A stretch of DNA of 64,000 bases from Barnesiella merdipullorum (GCA_019116365.1 DXBT01000025.1:1-64000); one strand, 5' to 3'. Counted from the first letter of the stretch, positions 6,055 to 15,223 are shown. Numbers and translations: made by a program. Notes: generated by a model not told the origin, from the letters alone.

Positions 6055-9017
6055 TGGTCGATTGATTGATAGATAACCGAGAATAGTTCGGGCCGCGTGT
6101 TGAGCTCGGACAGGGCATTGTGCGTGCGCGAGGGATAGACCCGGTTGCAGAGGAAGATGTAGATGAGCTGTTGCTCGGGGTCTATCCAGAAGCAGGTGCC
6201 GGTAAATCCCAGGTGCCCTACGGTCGAGGCCGATGCCTCGAGGGCGGTGGGGCTCTTTTCGGGATCTTTCATGTCGGGCTTGTCAAATCCCAGTCCCCGG
6301 CGGCTGGTGGCACTCTTCTCGGTCATGAACCGGTGTACGGTTTCGGGCGAGAGAATCTGTTCGCCTCCATAGCTGCCGTTGTTGAGCCACATCTGACATA
6401 GTTTGGCCAGATCGTTGGCCGAGGAGAATAGCCCTGCATTGCCTTGTACGCCTCCAAAGAAAGCCGCTGTCTCGTCGTGGACATACCCCTGGAGCTGCTG
6501 CCGGCGGTAGAACTGGTCGTTCTCGGTGGGGGCTATCCGCTCGACGGGGAATCGGGTAGTGGGGCAATAGCCGGTCGTACTCATTCCCAGCGGGGCATAA
6601 ATGTACCGTTGCAGATATTTGTCCATGGGTACTCCCGTGGCACTTTCGACAGTCTCTTTCAGAAGGATGAAGTTGAGGCAGCTGTACAGGTATCGTTTGG
6701 AGGGGCGTAGCTTGCTGCCGATGATACGGGCCATGAGCGTGTCGGGGAGGGCGGTTGCGCCATAGAGTCCCCGGGCTATCTCCATGGGAAATTGCGGCGA
6801 CGGTTCGGTGGCTACCAGGTCGGCCCGTAGCCGGGCGTTGCGGTTGCCATAGGTGTGGACATCGACCGGTATCGAATAGGTGGCATTTTTTGTCCGTTTG
6901 AAGAGGGGCGGGGTGAAGCTGTTCGGGTCGATGAGCACTGCCGAGGCTTGCAGCGAGGGCTGCATGCCGGTTTCATGGAGAAGTGCCTGGCGCAGGGTGA
7001 GTCCCCGCTTGTCGCTGTGCCACAGTGGCGCAAAGTAGCGGCTCATGGGTCGATCCAGGGCGACAACGCCCTCGTCGCAGGCCTTCATGACAGCAGGCAG
7101 GGTGCCCGTGGCTTTCGATACTGAAGCCAGGTCGTAGAGGTCGGTCGTGGTGACGGGGTGGCTGTGGGTCTCGTAGTCGAAGTAGCCATAGGCCTTGTTC
7201 CAAACGACTTCGCCCCGACGGGCCACTACCAACTGACAACCGGGGAAAGCCTCATGCTCGATGCCTTCGGCGATAATCGAATCGACCTTCGCCAATACAT
7301 GGCTGTCCATTCCTACCGCTTCGGGCAGGGTATAGCCCAGGCGGCATTTCTCGGTCTCTATCCCCTCGCCCAGTTCAAAGGCTCCTTCCAGTTTTACCGG
7401 CAGTTTGCCCCGAATGGCACAGCCGCCAAAGATGGCTTGTGCGGCATACTCTTGAGCCAGCGGGGTATTTTCGTAGGCCAGCAGCAGAGCCCGGTTGTGG
7501 GCCAGCTCGTGTTTGAGTCTGTTCATTTGGTAGGGCGATATGAAACAGACGGCAATAGCTTTGCCCGTTTGGCCGATACGGCCGATGCGGGCCCGGTATT
7601 GTGCCTTGTCACTATGGATGGCTACAATTACCCGGTCGTAGTGGCGCAGGGTGTCGAGCAGGAGTTCCAAATCGGTGCTGTCGTCGAACTGCCCCAGGGT
7701 TGCATAGCGTGCCGCCGTCGATTGGAAAACCGATTGGGCGGAGGCTCCCACCGATACGACGGCAATCTCTGTTCTGGCCAGATGCGTGATGGGGAGTGTG
7801 TGGTGGCGGTTATGCAGCAGGGTGAGCGCCTCGGCATTGAGCCGACGGTTCAGTGCCTCGTAGCGGGGTTCGTTCAGGTCGGCCATGAGCCCCTTCAATT
7901 CAATGGGCTTTTGCCGGGCCAGCCCCAGCGCGTATTTGTATCGCAGAACCTTTTTGCATTTTTCGTCGATGAGCCGTTGGGATATCTTTCCCTTGGCAAC
8001 GGCTTCACAAATGCTCTTGAGCTGTTCCTTGGGGTTCAAGGGATTCAGCACGATGTCGTTACCGGCCATGAGGGCCATCAGAGCAGTGTTGCCAAAGGTC
8101 GATGCCCCTTTCATCTTGAGGGCGTCGGTGAAAATCAGCCCCTCGAATCCCAGTGAATTGCCCAGCAGGTTGAGGGTGATGGCCCGTGAGAGAGAGGCCG
8201 GGAGTCCCGAGTCGTCGAGTGCCGGGATATTCAGGTGTCCCACCATCATACCCGATAGGCCGCTGTCGATGTAGCGTTTGAAGGGAACCATCTCTACCTG
8301 TGTGAGCCGGTCGAGGCTGTGTGGCACAAGAGGCAGGGTCTTGTGCGAATCTTCCGAAGTGTCGCCGTGCCCCGGGAAGTGTTTGCCAACGGCCATCACC
8401 CCCTCGGTCTCGAGCCCGCGGGCATAGGCAATGGCTTTGGCCGAAACGTTGTCGAGCCCTTGCCCGAACGACCGCATGCCAATGACCGGGTTGCGGGGGT
8501 TGCTGTTGACGTCGAGTACCGGAGCAAAGTTGACCTGGATGCCCAGGCGACGGCATTGCCGGCCTACGGCCCGGCCGTATTCATAGATGAGCGAGTCGTT
8601 TTGAATGGCTCCCAGCATCATGTTCATGGGGAATCGGGGGGTATCGTTCAGGCGCATGGCCAGTCCCCACTCGCCATCGAGGGTGATGAGCAGGGGAACC
8701 CGAGCCAACGATTGGCAGTAGTTGGTGAGGGTGGCCTGGTCGGTGGCGGTACCGGCATCGAAGAGGAGGCCGCCGATTTTCAGTTTCTGCACGAGCCGTT
8801 GCAAGGACTGGCGGTTTTGCCGAGTATCGCTGTTGCGCACGGTAACCACAAACAGTTGGGCAATGCGCTCCTCGGGGGTGAGGGTGTTGAAAACCGAGTC
8901 GGCCCACTGTTCCATCTGTTGGCGGTCGGTCGTTTGCAGCAGATGGGGTTCGACTGCCCGGAGGGGCAGCATGGCGATGAGGCAGAAAATTGCCATGCAG
9001 AGAACTGTCTTTTTCAT
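6042..9017 (-). CDS. GH3 beta-N-acetylhexosaminidase fused to a class C beta-lactamase-like serine hydrolase
   Basis: This is a 991-residue exported two-domain enzyme. After a signal peptide (to about 21) comes a GH3 domain (about 35-390) with the NagZ-type histidine motif KHFPGHGDT near 212-220 and nucleophile Asp298 in FTDAL. A linker region (about 400-560) precedes a beta-lactamase/transpeptidase-like domain (about 570-985) with SVSK at 632-635 as the SxxK site and YSCLNFILL as the YxN-like segment. NagZ-type GH3 enzymes remove GlcNAc from muropeptides; the second domain may act as an esterase or peptidase. The fusion is known in Bacteroidetes. Gene order 10691 to 6042 suggests an operon with the split 5'-nucleotidase. 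Confidence 0.9.
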   Translation of the reverse strand: MKKTVLCMAIFCLIAMLPLRAVEPHLLQTTDRQQMEQWADSVFNTLTPEERIAQLFVVTVRNSDTRQNRQSLQRLVQKLKIGGLLFDAGTATDQATLTNYCQSLARVPLLITLDGEWGLAMRLNDTPRFPMNMMLGAIQNDSLIYEYGRAVGRQCRRLGIQVNFAPVLDVNSNPRNPVIGMRSFGQGLDNVSAKAIAYARGLETEGVMAVGKHFPGHGDTSEDSHKTLPLVPHSLDRLTQVEMVPFKRYIDSGLSGMMVGHLNIPALDDSGLPASLSRAITLNLLGNSLGFEGLIFTDALKMKGASTFGNTALMALMAGNDIVLNPLNPKEQLKSICEAVAKGKISQRLIDEKCKKVLRYKYALGLARQKPIELKGLMADLNEPRYEALNRRLNAEALTLLHNRHHTLPITHLARTEIAVVSVGASAQSVFQSTAARYATLGQFDDSTDLELLLDTLRHYDRVIVAIHSDKAQYRARIGRIGQTGKAIAVCFISPYQMNRLKHELAHNRALLLAYENTPLAQEYAAQAIFGGCAIRGKLPVKLEGAFELGEGIETEKCRLGYTLPEAVGMDSHVLAKVDSIIAEGIEHEAFPGCQLVVARRGEVVWNKAYGYFDYETHSHPVTTTDLYDLASVSKATGTLPAVMKACDEGVVALDRPMSRYFAPLWHSDKRGLTLRQALLHETGMQPSLQASAVLIDPNSFTPPLFKRTKNATYSIPVDVHTYGNRNARLRADLVATEPSPQFPMEIARGLYGATALPDTLMARIIGSKLRPSKRYLYSCLNFILLKETVESATGVPMDKYLQRYIYAPLGMSTTGYCPTTRFPVERIAPTENDQFYRRQQLQGYVHDETAAFFGGVQGNAGLFSSANDLAKLCQMWLNNGSYGGEQILSPETVHRFMTEKSATSRRGLGFDKPDMKDPEKSPTALEASASTVGHLGFTGTCFWIDPEQQLIYIFLCNRVYPSRTHNALSELNTRPELFSVIYQSIDHYSK

Positions 9018-9026
9018 ATCCCGTTA

Positions 9027-9797
9027 TTAAGGCGTTGCAAAGGAGATGCGCTCTTCGTCCTGAGCCGAAATGGCCCGGTTGGCTTTCGTCTCCCGTTCGA
9101 TATAATCAATTACGATATCGCGCAGAAAGGTCGCGCTGTCTTTTCGCTCGGTTGCCTTCAGGCAAGGCGTCAGGTGGTCGCCTCCGTTGGCCACATAGTC
9201 GATGGTGGCAATGGTGTAGATGCGGTTGTCGTCGATGGGGGTCCCGTCGATGGTGAGGTTGGCAGCTTTCCCGTCGGCAATGGTCATGTGCACGCCATGA
9301 CTCACGGCTTCGCCCCTGCGTGAGGCTATGATGTCGAAGAGGTCGCGCAGGTCGCTCCCTTTCAGTTTAATGAGGCACAGCGTGTTGTCGAAGGGGAAGA
9401 TGGAGTAGATTGTGCCAAGGGTAATCTCGCCCTGCATCATGGGGTTGCGTATGCCGCCGATGTTGGTGATGGCCAGGTCGATGGGTGTGTTGAACACGGT
9501 TGCAGCCTCGCTCTTGATCATGTCGGCCGAGAGGTTGGTGAGCAGGGAGCCGGGACGGCGGGCCTCCATATACTGGCTCGAGGTGCCGATGACGATGCGC
9601 ATGATGCTATCGACACTTGTCTTGTATTTGGCTACGATAGCCTCCATTTGAGGCTCGGGTGTGCGACTCCAGCGAGCATCGACAGGAATGAGACGTGAGT
9701 TGATGTCGAACTCGGGACGCGAAGCCGTGCAGGCCGAGCTGAAGAGCAGGGCTGCGGCCAGAAGATATAATGTGTGTGGAAATGTGGTTTTCATCAT
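9027..9797 (-). CDS. 5'-nucleotidase C-terminal domain lipoprotein
   Basis: This 256-residue protein begins with a lipoprotein signal (LLFSSAC, lipid-modified Cys near 23). It then matches the substrate-binding C-terminal domain of UshA-type 5'-nucleotidases: NLSADMIKSEAATVFNTPID, ITNIGGIRNPM, SIFPFDNTLCLIKLKGSDL and YTIATIDYVANGGD. It lacks the metallophosphoesterase domain, which is supplied by the gene 15 bases upstream (9813-10691). The two products probably form one functional nucleotidase, here with the C-terminal half membrane-anchored. The stop codon lies 9 bases before the GH3 fusion gene. Confidence 0.9.
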   Translation of the reverse strand: MMKTTFPHTLYLLAAALLFSSACTASRPEFDINSRLIPVDARWSRTPEPQMEAIVAKYKTSVDSIMRIVIGTSSQYMEARRPGSLLTNLSADMIKSEAATVFNTPIDLAITNIGGIRNPMMQGEITLGTIYSIFPFDNTLCLIKLKGSDLRDLFDIIASRRGEAVSHGVHMTIADGKAANLTIDGTPIDDNRIYTIATIDYVANGGDHLTPCLKATERKDSATFLRDIVIDYIERETKANRAISAQDEERISFATP

Positions 9798-9812
9798 GTG
9801 TGTGCAGCTTGG

Positions 9813-10691
9813 TTATTTGTTTTTAGGATCAATAGTGATGCAGCCCAGGTAGGCTCCGCTCATGCCGGTTTGGGCAATGATGACATCGCGGCCCTGGCGG
9901 TTCTTCACGCGGTACTGTATGTCCGACTCGGGATTGGCGTCGATCTTCTCGGGGTTAATTGCAGTGTGCGAGTGGCCGCCGATGATAATGTCGATATCGG
10001 TGCTGGCCGCTGCTACCTGCGGGTCGGTAGTGCTCTGTTCGCTCTCGGGCGTGTATCCCAGGTGCGAGAGTACCACTACCAGGTCGGCCCCCTTTTCGCG
10101 AAGCAGTCGGGCCGTGCGGTTGGCCGCCTCGATGGGGTCGTGGAATACCACCCCCTGGCACGACTCGGCCGGGATGAGGTTCTCGGGGTTGACATTCAGA
10201 GCCAGGAATCCCACCTTGTAGCCGCCAATCTCGCGGATAACCCAGGGTTTCACCAGCCCGGCCAGCGGGGTGGCCGACAGGTCGTAGTTGGTCGAGATGA
10301 AGTCGGCCGTCGAGTTCTTGATCAGCTCGGCAAGTTTCTCCATGCCGGCGTCGAATTCGTGGTTGCCCAGGGTGCGCACGTCGTAGCCCATGGCATTCAT
10401 AGCCTCAAACTCGGCATCGCCCTTGAACAGATTGAAGTAGGGAGTGCCCTGTATGGCATCGCCCGCATCGACCAGCAGCACGTTGGGTTCGGCATGGCGC
10501 ACACTGTCGATGATAGCCATGCGCCGCACGACGCCGCCCAGGTCGCCATAGCTCTTGTGCGAGGGGTCGAACGGTTCCATCTGGCTATGGGTGTCGTTGG
10601 TGTGGAGAATGACGATGCGCCCGCTCTGAGCCCATCCGCCCAGGGCGATAGAGAGGCATATGGTCGTGATTCCGATAATTTTCTTTACCAT
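9813..10691 (-). CDS. Metallophosphoesterase (5'-nucleotidase N-terminal domain)
   Basis: This 292-residue exported protein has a signal peptide ending near GGWAQ. The calcineurin-like dinuclear metal motifs occur in order: LHTNDTHSQMEP, VDAGDAIQGTP, GNHEFDAG, VVLSHLGYTPES and GGHSHTAI. This is the catalytic half of UshA/5'-nucleotidase enzymes, which hydrolyse nucleotides or UDP-sugars outside the cytoplasm. The usual C-terminal domain is a separate gene immediately downstream (9027-9797). It is probably the first gene of a three-gene operon; no clear promoter was recognised before it. Confidence 0.92.
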   Translation of the reverse strand: MVKKIIGITTICLSIALGGWAQSGRIVILHTNDTHSQMEPFDPSHKSYGDLGGVVRRMAIIDSVRHAEPNVLLVDAGDAIQGTPYFNLFKGDAEFEAMNAMGYDVRTLGNHEFDAGMEKLAELIKNSTADFISTNYDLSATPLAGLVKPWVIREIGGYKVGFLALNVNPENLIPAESCQGVVFHDPIEAANRTARLLREKGADLVVVLSHLGYTPESEQSTTDPQVAAASTDIDIIIGGHSHTAINPEKIDANPESDIQYRVKNRQGRDVIIAQTGMSGAYLGCITIDPKNK

Positions 10692-10847
10692 AAATTGCAG
10701 GATAAATTGGTGAATTACTTGATTTCTGTTGGACGAAATTACAAATTTCGGAAGGATATATCAAACGGCTGTGACAGAAATTTGTTATCGGTAACCGAGA
10801 TAATTCTCGGTCAGAGCCGTTTGATGCATAAAAAAAACGGGTACCTC

Positions 10848-10912
10848 TTGGCTATGTAGCAAAAAAGTTGTTACTTTGCACCGCTTTTCGTAATCTCTGG
10901 CAGGAAAAGTGG
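10848..10912 (+). promoter_or_regulatory. rplS promoter and leader hairpin
   Basis: TTG at 10848-10850 and TTACTTTG at 10871-10878 (one mismatch to the consensus) are 20 bases apart. The transcript would start with a hairpin, CCGCTTTTC (10881-10889) with GAAAAGTGG (10904-10912), nine pairs including one G-U. It might be a leader for L19 feedback control. Confidence 0.45.
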
Positions 10913-10959
10913 CCTGTTATATTACGTTTCATTATAAACATTTTAAATAGCTATTGAAA

Positions 10960-11307
10960 ATGGATTTAGTTAAGATTGCAGAAGAAGCATTCGCGTGCGG
11001 TAAAGAGCACCCCGATTTCCGCAGTGGTGACACGATTACCGTATCGTACCGTATCAAAGAGGGTAACAAGGAGCGTATCCAGCAATTCCGCGGAGACGTT
11101 ATCCGCATCTCGGGTCACGGTAACAAAAAGCGTTTTACGGTTCGCAAGATGTCGGGCAACGTAGGTGTAGAGAGAATCTTCCCCATCGAGTCGCCGTTCA
11201 TCGAAGAGATCGTAATCAACCGTCGTGGTAAAGTGCGTCGCGCCAAACTGTACTATCTGCGTGCACTCACCGGTAAGAAAGCCCGTATCAAAGAGAAGAG
11301 AGTCTAA
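10960..11307 (+). CDS. rplS: 50S ribosomal protein L19
   Basis: This 115-residue bL19 starts at the ATG at 10960 (MDLVKIAEEAF); an in-frame TTG two codons upstream is not preferred. Family features are FRSGDTITVSYRIKEGNKER, QQFRGDVI, FTVRKMSGNVGVERIFP and the basic end RRGKVRRAKLYYLRALTGKK. L19 sits at the 30S-50S interface. The gene is monocistronic here, without the trmD-rimM neighbours seen in many other phyla, and is followed by a strong terminator. Confidence 0.97.
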   Translation: MDLVKIAEEAFACGKEHPDFRSGDTITVSYRIKEGNKERIQQFRGDVIRISGHGNKKRFTVRKMSGNVGVERIFPIESPFIEEIVINRRGKVRRAKLYYLRALTGKKARIKEKRV

Positions 11308-11326
11308 TCTCTTTACCGAGGCATAT

Positions 11327-11358
11327 AAAAACCGCACCGAGCAGTCGGTGCGGTTTTT
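11327..11358. terminator. Terminator of rplS
   Basis: A perfect 14-bp stem (11327-11340 with 11345-11358) with loop GCAG has A and T tracts at its base, so it can work on either strand. Confidence 0.92.
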
Positions 11359-11430
11359 ATGTTTTAAGACGTAGCATATCAGACCCCTCTTAAATGAATA
11401 TTAGGATTCCCTTAACGAATTGAAATAAAT

Positions 11431-11461
11431 TTTGCGATGCCCGTGGTTTGCACTATCTTTG
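11431..11461 (+). promoter_or_regulatory. Promoter of the gpmI leader RNA
   Basis: TTTG at 11431-11434 and TATCTTTG at 11454-11461 are separated by 19 bases, a canonical match. It lies 195 bases before the gpmI ATG. Confidence 0.8.
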
Positions 11462-11466
11462 CATGG

Positions 11467-11610
11467 TCTATGCGCAAGTCGCTCTGTTTGGGCCGGGTTG
11501 GCGGAATACCGGAACCCGGTAGGGCGCAGGACAATTTGACAGAGAGGGCCCCGTCGTGGCGGCCCGAGTTGTAGGCGCGAGCCGGCAGCACCGACTTCGG
11601 CACTGTTTTT
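11467..11610 (+). ncRNA. Candidate structured leader or small RNA upstream of gpmI
   Basis: Between the promoter and gpmI lies a GC-rich stretch with several helices. These are CTCTGT (11482-11487) with ACAGAG (11539-11544); CCGGGTT (11493-11499) with AACCCGG (11513-11519) enclosing CGG-AATA-CCG; GGGCC (11546-11550) with GGCCC (11561-11565); and GCGC (11472-11475) with GCGC (11575-11578). A last hairpin (11586-11605) is followed by TTTTT (11606-11610), so the RNA may end there or the site may attenuate gpmI. I found no signal recognition particle or 6S signature. The short frames here look unlikely to code. Confidence 0.45.
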
Positions 11611-11655
11611 GCCGAGGAGAGAATAGAAGATAAATAACTCTAAATAATAGAAGAG

Positions 11656-13170
11656 ATGAGCAAAAAAGCACTTTTGATGATTCTCGATGGCTGGGGCATC
11701 GGCAATCATTCTCACGCAGATGTAATCTACAATACCCCTACTCCTTATTGGGACTATCTGTTGAAAACCTATCCTCACTCGCAACTGCAAGCCAGTGGCG
11801 AGAATGTGGGTTTGCCCGACGGTCAGATGGGTAACTCGGAGGTAGGTCACCTCAATATCGGTGCCGGCCGCATCGTTTACCAGGATTTGGTAAAGATCAA
11901 CAAGGCTTGTGCCGACAACTCTATCATGCAGAACAAAGAGATCGTTTCGGCCTTCTCGTATGCCCGTGACAACGGCAAGAACATGCACTTCATGGGCTTG
12001 ACCTCGAACGGCGGTGTACACAGTTCGCTCGATCACCTGTTCAAATTGTGCGACATTGCCAAAGAGTATGGCTTGGAGAACACCTTCATTCACTGCTTCA
12101 TGGATGGTCGTGATACCGACCCTCATAGCGGCAAGGGTTTCATCCAGGAACTGGAGGCCCACTGCGCAACTTCGGCCGGTAAGGTGGCCTCAATCATTGG
12201 CCGTTACTATGCCATGGACCGTGACAAACGTTGGGAGCGCATCAAGGAGGCTTATGACCTGTTGGTAAACGGTATCGGCCGCCAGTCGGACAATATGGTA
12301 CAGGCCATGCAGGAGTCGTATGATGCCGATGTAACCGATGAGTTTATCAAACCTATCGTCAACACGACCTGCGACGGTCGCATCAAAGAGGGCGATGTGG
12401 TTATCTTCTTCAACTACCGTAACGACCGGGCCAAAGAGCTCACTATCGTGCTCACGCAGCAGGATATGCCTGAAGCCGGCATGCACACCATCCCCGGGTT
12501 GCAGTACTACTGCATGACTCCCTACGATGCTTCGTTCAAGGGTGTACACATCCTCTTTGACAAAGAGAACGTGCACAACACGCTGGGCGAATATCTGTCG
12601 AAACAGCATAAGAGCCAGTTGCACATTGCCGAGACCGAGAAGTATGCCCACGTAACCTTCTTCTTCAACGGCGGTCGCGAGGCTCCGTTCGAAGGTGAGG
12701 ATCGTATTCTGGTGCCCTCGCCCAAGGTAGCCACCTATGATCTGAAGCCCGAGATGAGCGCCTATGAGGTGAAAGACAAACTGGTAGCTGCCCTCAACGA
12801 AAATAAATACGACTTTATCGTAGTGAACTATGCCAACGGCGATATGGTGGGTCACACCGGTGTTTACTCGGCTATCGAGAAAGCCGTGATTGCCATCGAC
12901 GCTTGCGTGCGCGATACGGTCGAGGCTGCCAAGGCCAACGGCTACGAGGTAATCATCATTGCCGACCACGGTAATGCCGACAATGCCGAGAACCCCGACG
13001 GTACGCCCAACACGGCCCACTCGCTCAACCCCGTGCCGTTTGTCTATGTGACCGAGAACAAAGAGGCCCGTGTCGAAAACGGTATCCTGGCCGATGTGGC
13101 TCCTTCGATCTGCCACATCATGGGCTTGCCCCAGCCTGCCGAAATGACGGGTCATGACCTGTTGAAATAA
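11656..13170 (+). CDS. gpmI: 2,3-bisphosphoglycerate-independent phosphoglycerate mutase
   Basis: GpmI interconverts 3- and 2-phosphoglycerate in glycolysis using two Mn2+ ions and a phosphoserine intermediate. The 504-residue length is standard. The alkaline-phosphatase-like fold is marked by LLMILDGWGIG at the N-terminus, catalytic Ser61 in QMGNSEVGHLNIGAGR, and the C-terminal metal ligands in IIADHGNADN and NTAHSLNPVPF. The inserted transferase domain contains GLTSNGGVHSS and FMDGRDTDPHSG. It is preceded by a structured leader (11467-11610) and followed by the DUF3109 gene 75 bases on. Confidence 0.97.
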   Translation: MSKKALLMILDGWGIGNHSHADVIYNTPTPYWDYLLKTYPHSQLQASGENVGLPDGQMGNSEVGHLNIGAGRIVYQDLVKINKACADNSIMQNKEIVSAFSYARDNGKNMHFMGLTSNGGVHSSLDHLFKLCDIAKEYGLENTFIHCFMDGRDTDPHSGKGFIQELEAHCATSAGKVASIIGRYYAMDRDKRWERIKEAYDLLVNGIGRQSDNMVQAMQESYDADVTDEFIKPIVNTTCDGRIKEGDVVIFFNYRNDRAKELTIVLTQQDMPEAGMHTIPGLQYYCMTPYDASFKGVHILFDKENVHNTLGEYLSKQHKSQLHIAETEKYAHVTFFFNGGREAPFEGEDRILVPSPKVATYDLKPEMSAYEVKDKLVAALNENKYDFIVVNYANGDMVGHTGVYSAIEKAVIAIDACVRDTVEAAKANGYEVIIIADHGNADNAENPDGTPNTAHSLNPVPFVYVTENKEARVENGILADVAPSICHIMGLPQPAEMTGHDLLK

Positions 13171-13245
13171 ACTGTAATCTTTTTGATTGGAATATGCCGG
13201 AGCGTATGTCATGTGCGCCCCGGCTTTTCTGCCTTGTAATAACCG

Positions 13246-13854
13246 ATGAAATCAACCGTAACCGAGGAAATTATGTTGCAAGTAGGCCGTGCTCTGGTGA
13301 GCCTCGACGTCGTAGAACGTTTCTTTATCTGTAACCTTGAGAAGTGCTTGGGCGCCTGTTGTGTCGAGGGCGATGCCGGTGCCCCCATTACCGAAGAGGA
13401 GCGTCGCAAACTCAAGGAAATACTCGACGTCGTGTGGGACGATTTGTTGCCCGAGGCCCGGCGGGTCATCGAGCAGCAGGGGGTAGCCTATGTCGATGAG
13501 GAGGGCGATCTGGTAACCTCGATTGTCAACGGCAAGGATTGCGTGTTTACCTGCTACGACAAGAACGGGATGTGCCAGTGTGCCATCGAGAAGGCCTATC
13601 GGGCCGGGAAGATTGACTTCTACAAACCCATTTCGTGTCACCTCTATCCCATACGGTTGAAAGAGTATCCCGACTTCTCGGCCGTGAATTATCACCGCTG
13701 GAAAATCTGCAAGGCCGGCGAGGTGCTGGGTCGTCGCGAGCAGGTGCGGGTTTATGAATTTTTGAAGGAACCCTTGATACGCCGGTTTGGCGAAGCGTGG
13801 TACAACGAGCTTTGCGAGGCGGCCGAGGCCTATCTGCAACAGTATGGCGAATAA
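13246..13854 (+). CDS. DUF3109 family protein
   Basis: This 202-residue cytoplasmic protein has a cysteine-rich pattern that may bind metal: CNLEKCLGACCVEGDAGAP near residue 30, then CVFTCYDKNGMCQCAIEKA and SCHLYPIRLKEYP. DUF3109 is widespread in Bacteroidetes and has no established function; the cysteine layout resembles YkgJ-type zinc or iron-sulfur clusters. Its stop codon overlaps the start of the MATE transporter by 11 bases, implying translational coupling. No mutant phenotype can be inferred from the sequence. Confidence 0.85.
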   Translation: MKSTVTEEIMLQVGRALVSLDVVERFFICNLEKCLGACCVEGDAGAPITEEERRKLKEILDVVWDDLLPEARRVIEQQGVAYVDEEGDLVTSIVNGKDCVFTCYDKNGMCQCAIEKAYRAGKIDFYKPISCHLYPIRLKEYPDFSAVNYHRWKICKAGEVLGRREQVRVYEFLKEPLIRRFGEAWYNELCEAAEAYLQQYGE

Positions 13855-15184
13855 TGCGGTAAAATACAGTAACAAACAGATTTGGCACATAGCCTATCCC
13901 ATACTCATCAGCCTGGTGATGGAGCAGCTTATCGGCATGACCGATACAGCGTTCATGGGCCGGGTAGGCGAGGTGGAGTTGGGTGCGTCGGCCATTGCGG
14001 GGGTCTATTACATGACCTTCTTCATGATAGCCTTCGGCTTCAGTCTGGGGGCTCAGATTATCATGGGCCGTCGCAACGGTGAGGGGAATTACAGCCGCAT
14101 AGGTCCCATCTTCTACAAAGGTACACTGTTTCTGCTAGGCGTGGCGCTGGTGCTGTTTGTCTGCTCCTATTTCGTTTCGCCCATTCTGCTGGCCCGGGTC
14201 ATCGAGTCGCCCCATGTCTATGAGGCAGCCATGAGTTATATTCACTGGCGGGTCTATGGCTTTTTCTTTGCCTTTGTTGCCGTGATGTTCAGGGCCTTCT
14301 TCGTGGGAACGACACAAACCAAGACCCTCACGCTCAACTCGGTGGTGATGGTGCTGTCGAATGTGGTATTCAACTATATCCTCGTGTTTGGTAAACTGGG
14401 ATTCCCGGCCATGGGCATTGCGGGAGCCGCTATCGGGTCGTCGCTGGCCGAGCTGGTCTCGCTTATCTTCTTTATCGTCTATACCCGATTGCGGGTCGAT
14501 ATAGGCAAGTATGGGCTCAACAGTTTCGGGTTGCATCGGGGCGACTCCCTCGGGCATATCCTGAATACCTCGGTGTGGACAATGATTCAGAATTTCGTGT
14601 CGATGTCCACCTGGTTCCTCTTCTTCATCGCGGTCGAGCATTTGGGTGAACGTTCGCTGGCCATTACCAACATCATCCGCAACGTATCGGCGCTGCCCTT
14701 TATGATTGTCATCACCTTTGCCTCGACATGCAGTACCCTTGTGAGCAACCTGATTGGGGCGGGCGATGCCCGCTATGTGCGGGGCACACTGGGGCAATGC
14801 ATCCGCATGGCCTATCTCATGGAGCTGCCGCTTATTCTCTTTTTCGTCTTCTTTCCCACCCTCATCCTGCGCATCTATACCGATATGCCCGATCTCGTAT
14901 CGGCTTCGATACCTTCGCTTTTTGTCCTTTGTTCGGCCTATATCCTCATTGTGCCGGGCAACGTCTATTTCCAGGCCGTATCGGGCACAGGCAATACCCG
15001 CATGGCCTTCTTTCTGGAGTTGATTACCTTGCTCATCTACATCGTCTATGTGGTGGTGATGATATTCTACCTGCGGGTCGATGTCGCTGTTTGCTGGACT
15101 ACCGAGCACGTCTATGCGTTGGGGATACTACTGTTCTCTGCTGCTTATATAAAACGAGGCAAATGGCTCGACAAAAAGATATGA
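13844..15184 (+). CDS. MATE family efflux transporter
   Basis: This is a 446-residue inner-membrane protein with about 12 hydrophobic segments and the two-fold MatE repeat. The first repeat begins ILISLVMEQLIGMTDTAFMG with VGEVELGASAIAGVYY; the second begins WTMIQNFVSMSTWFLFFIAV with ERSLAITNIIRNV. MATE proteins export cationic drugs or metabolites using Na+ or H+ gradients; the substrate cannot be read here. The frame is open from 13787, but the ATG at 13844 (MANNAVKYSNKQIW) fits the family and overlaps the DUF3109 stop. Confidence 0.92.
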   Translation: MANNAVKYSNKQIWHIAYPILISLVMEQLIGMTDTAFMGRVGEVELGASAIAGVYYMTFFMIAFGFSLGAQIIMGRRNGEGNYSRIGPIFYKGTLFLLGVALVLFVCSYFVSPILLARVIESPHVYEAAMSYIHWRVYGFFFAFVAVMFRAFFVGTTQTKTLTLNSVVMVLSNVVFNYILVFGKLGFPAMGIAGAAIGSSLAELVSLIFFIVYTRLRVDIGKYGLNSFGLHRGDSLGHILNTSVWTMIQNFVSMSTWFLFFIAVEHLGERSLAITNIIRNVSALPFMIVITFASTCSTLVSNLIGAGDARYVRGTLGQCIRMAYLMELPLILFFVFFPTLILRIYTDMPDLVSASIPSLFVLCSAYILIVPGNVYFQAVSGTGNTRMAFFLELITLLIYIVYVVVMIFYLRVDVAVCWTTEHVYALGILLFSAAYIKRGKWLDKKI

Positions 15185-15223
15185 AATAGAGCCGTATGCC
15201 TGTTTGAGGGTATGATTCTTGCA

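Noticed and set aside
11467..11610. SRP (4.5S) RNA
   Set aside because: The conserved GGAA-loop and AGCAGCC core is missing, although the size would be suitable.
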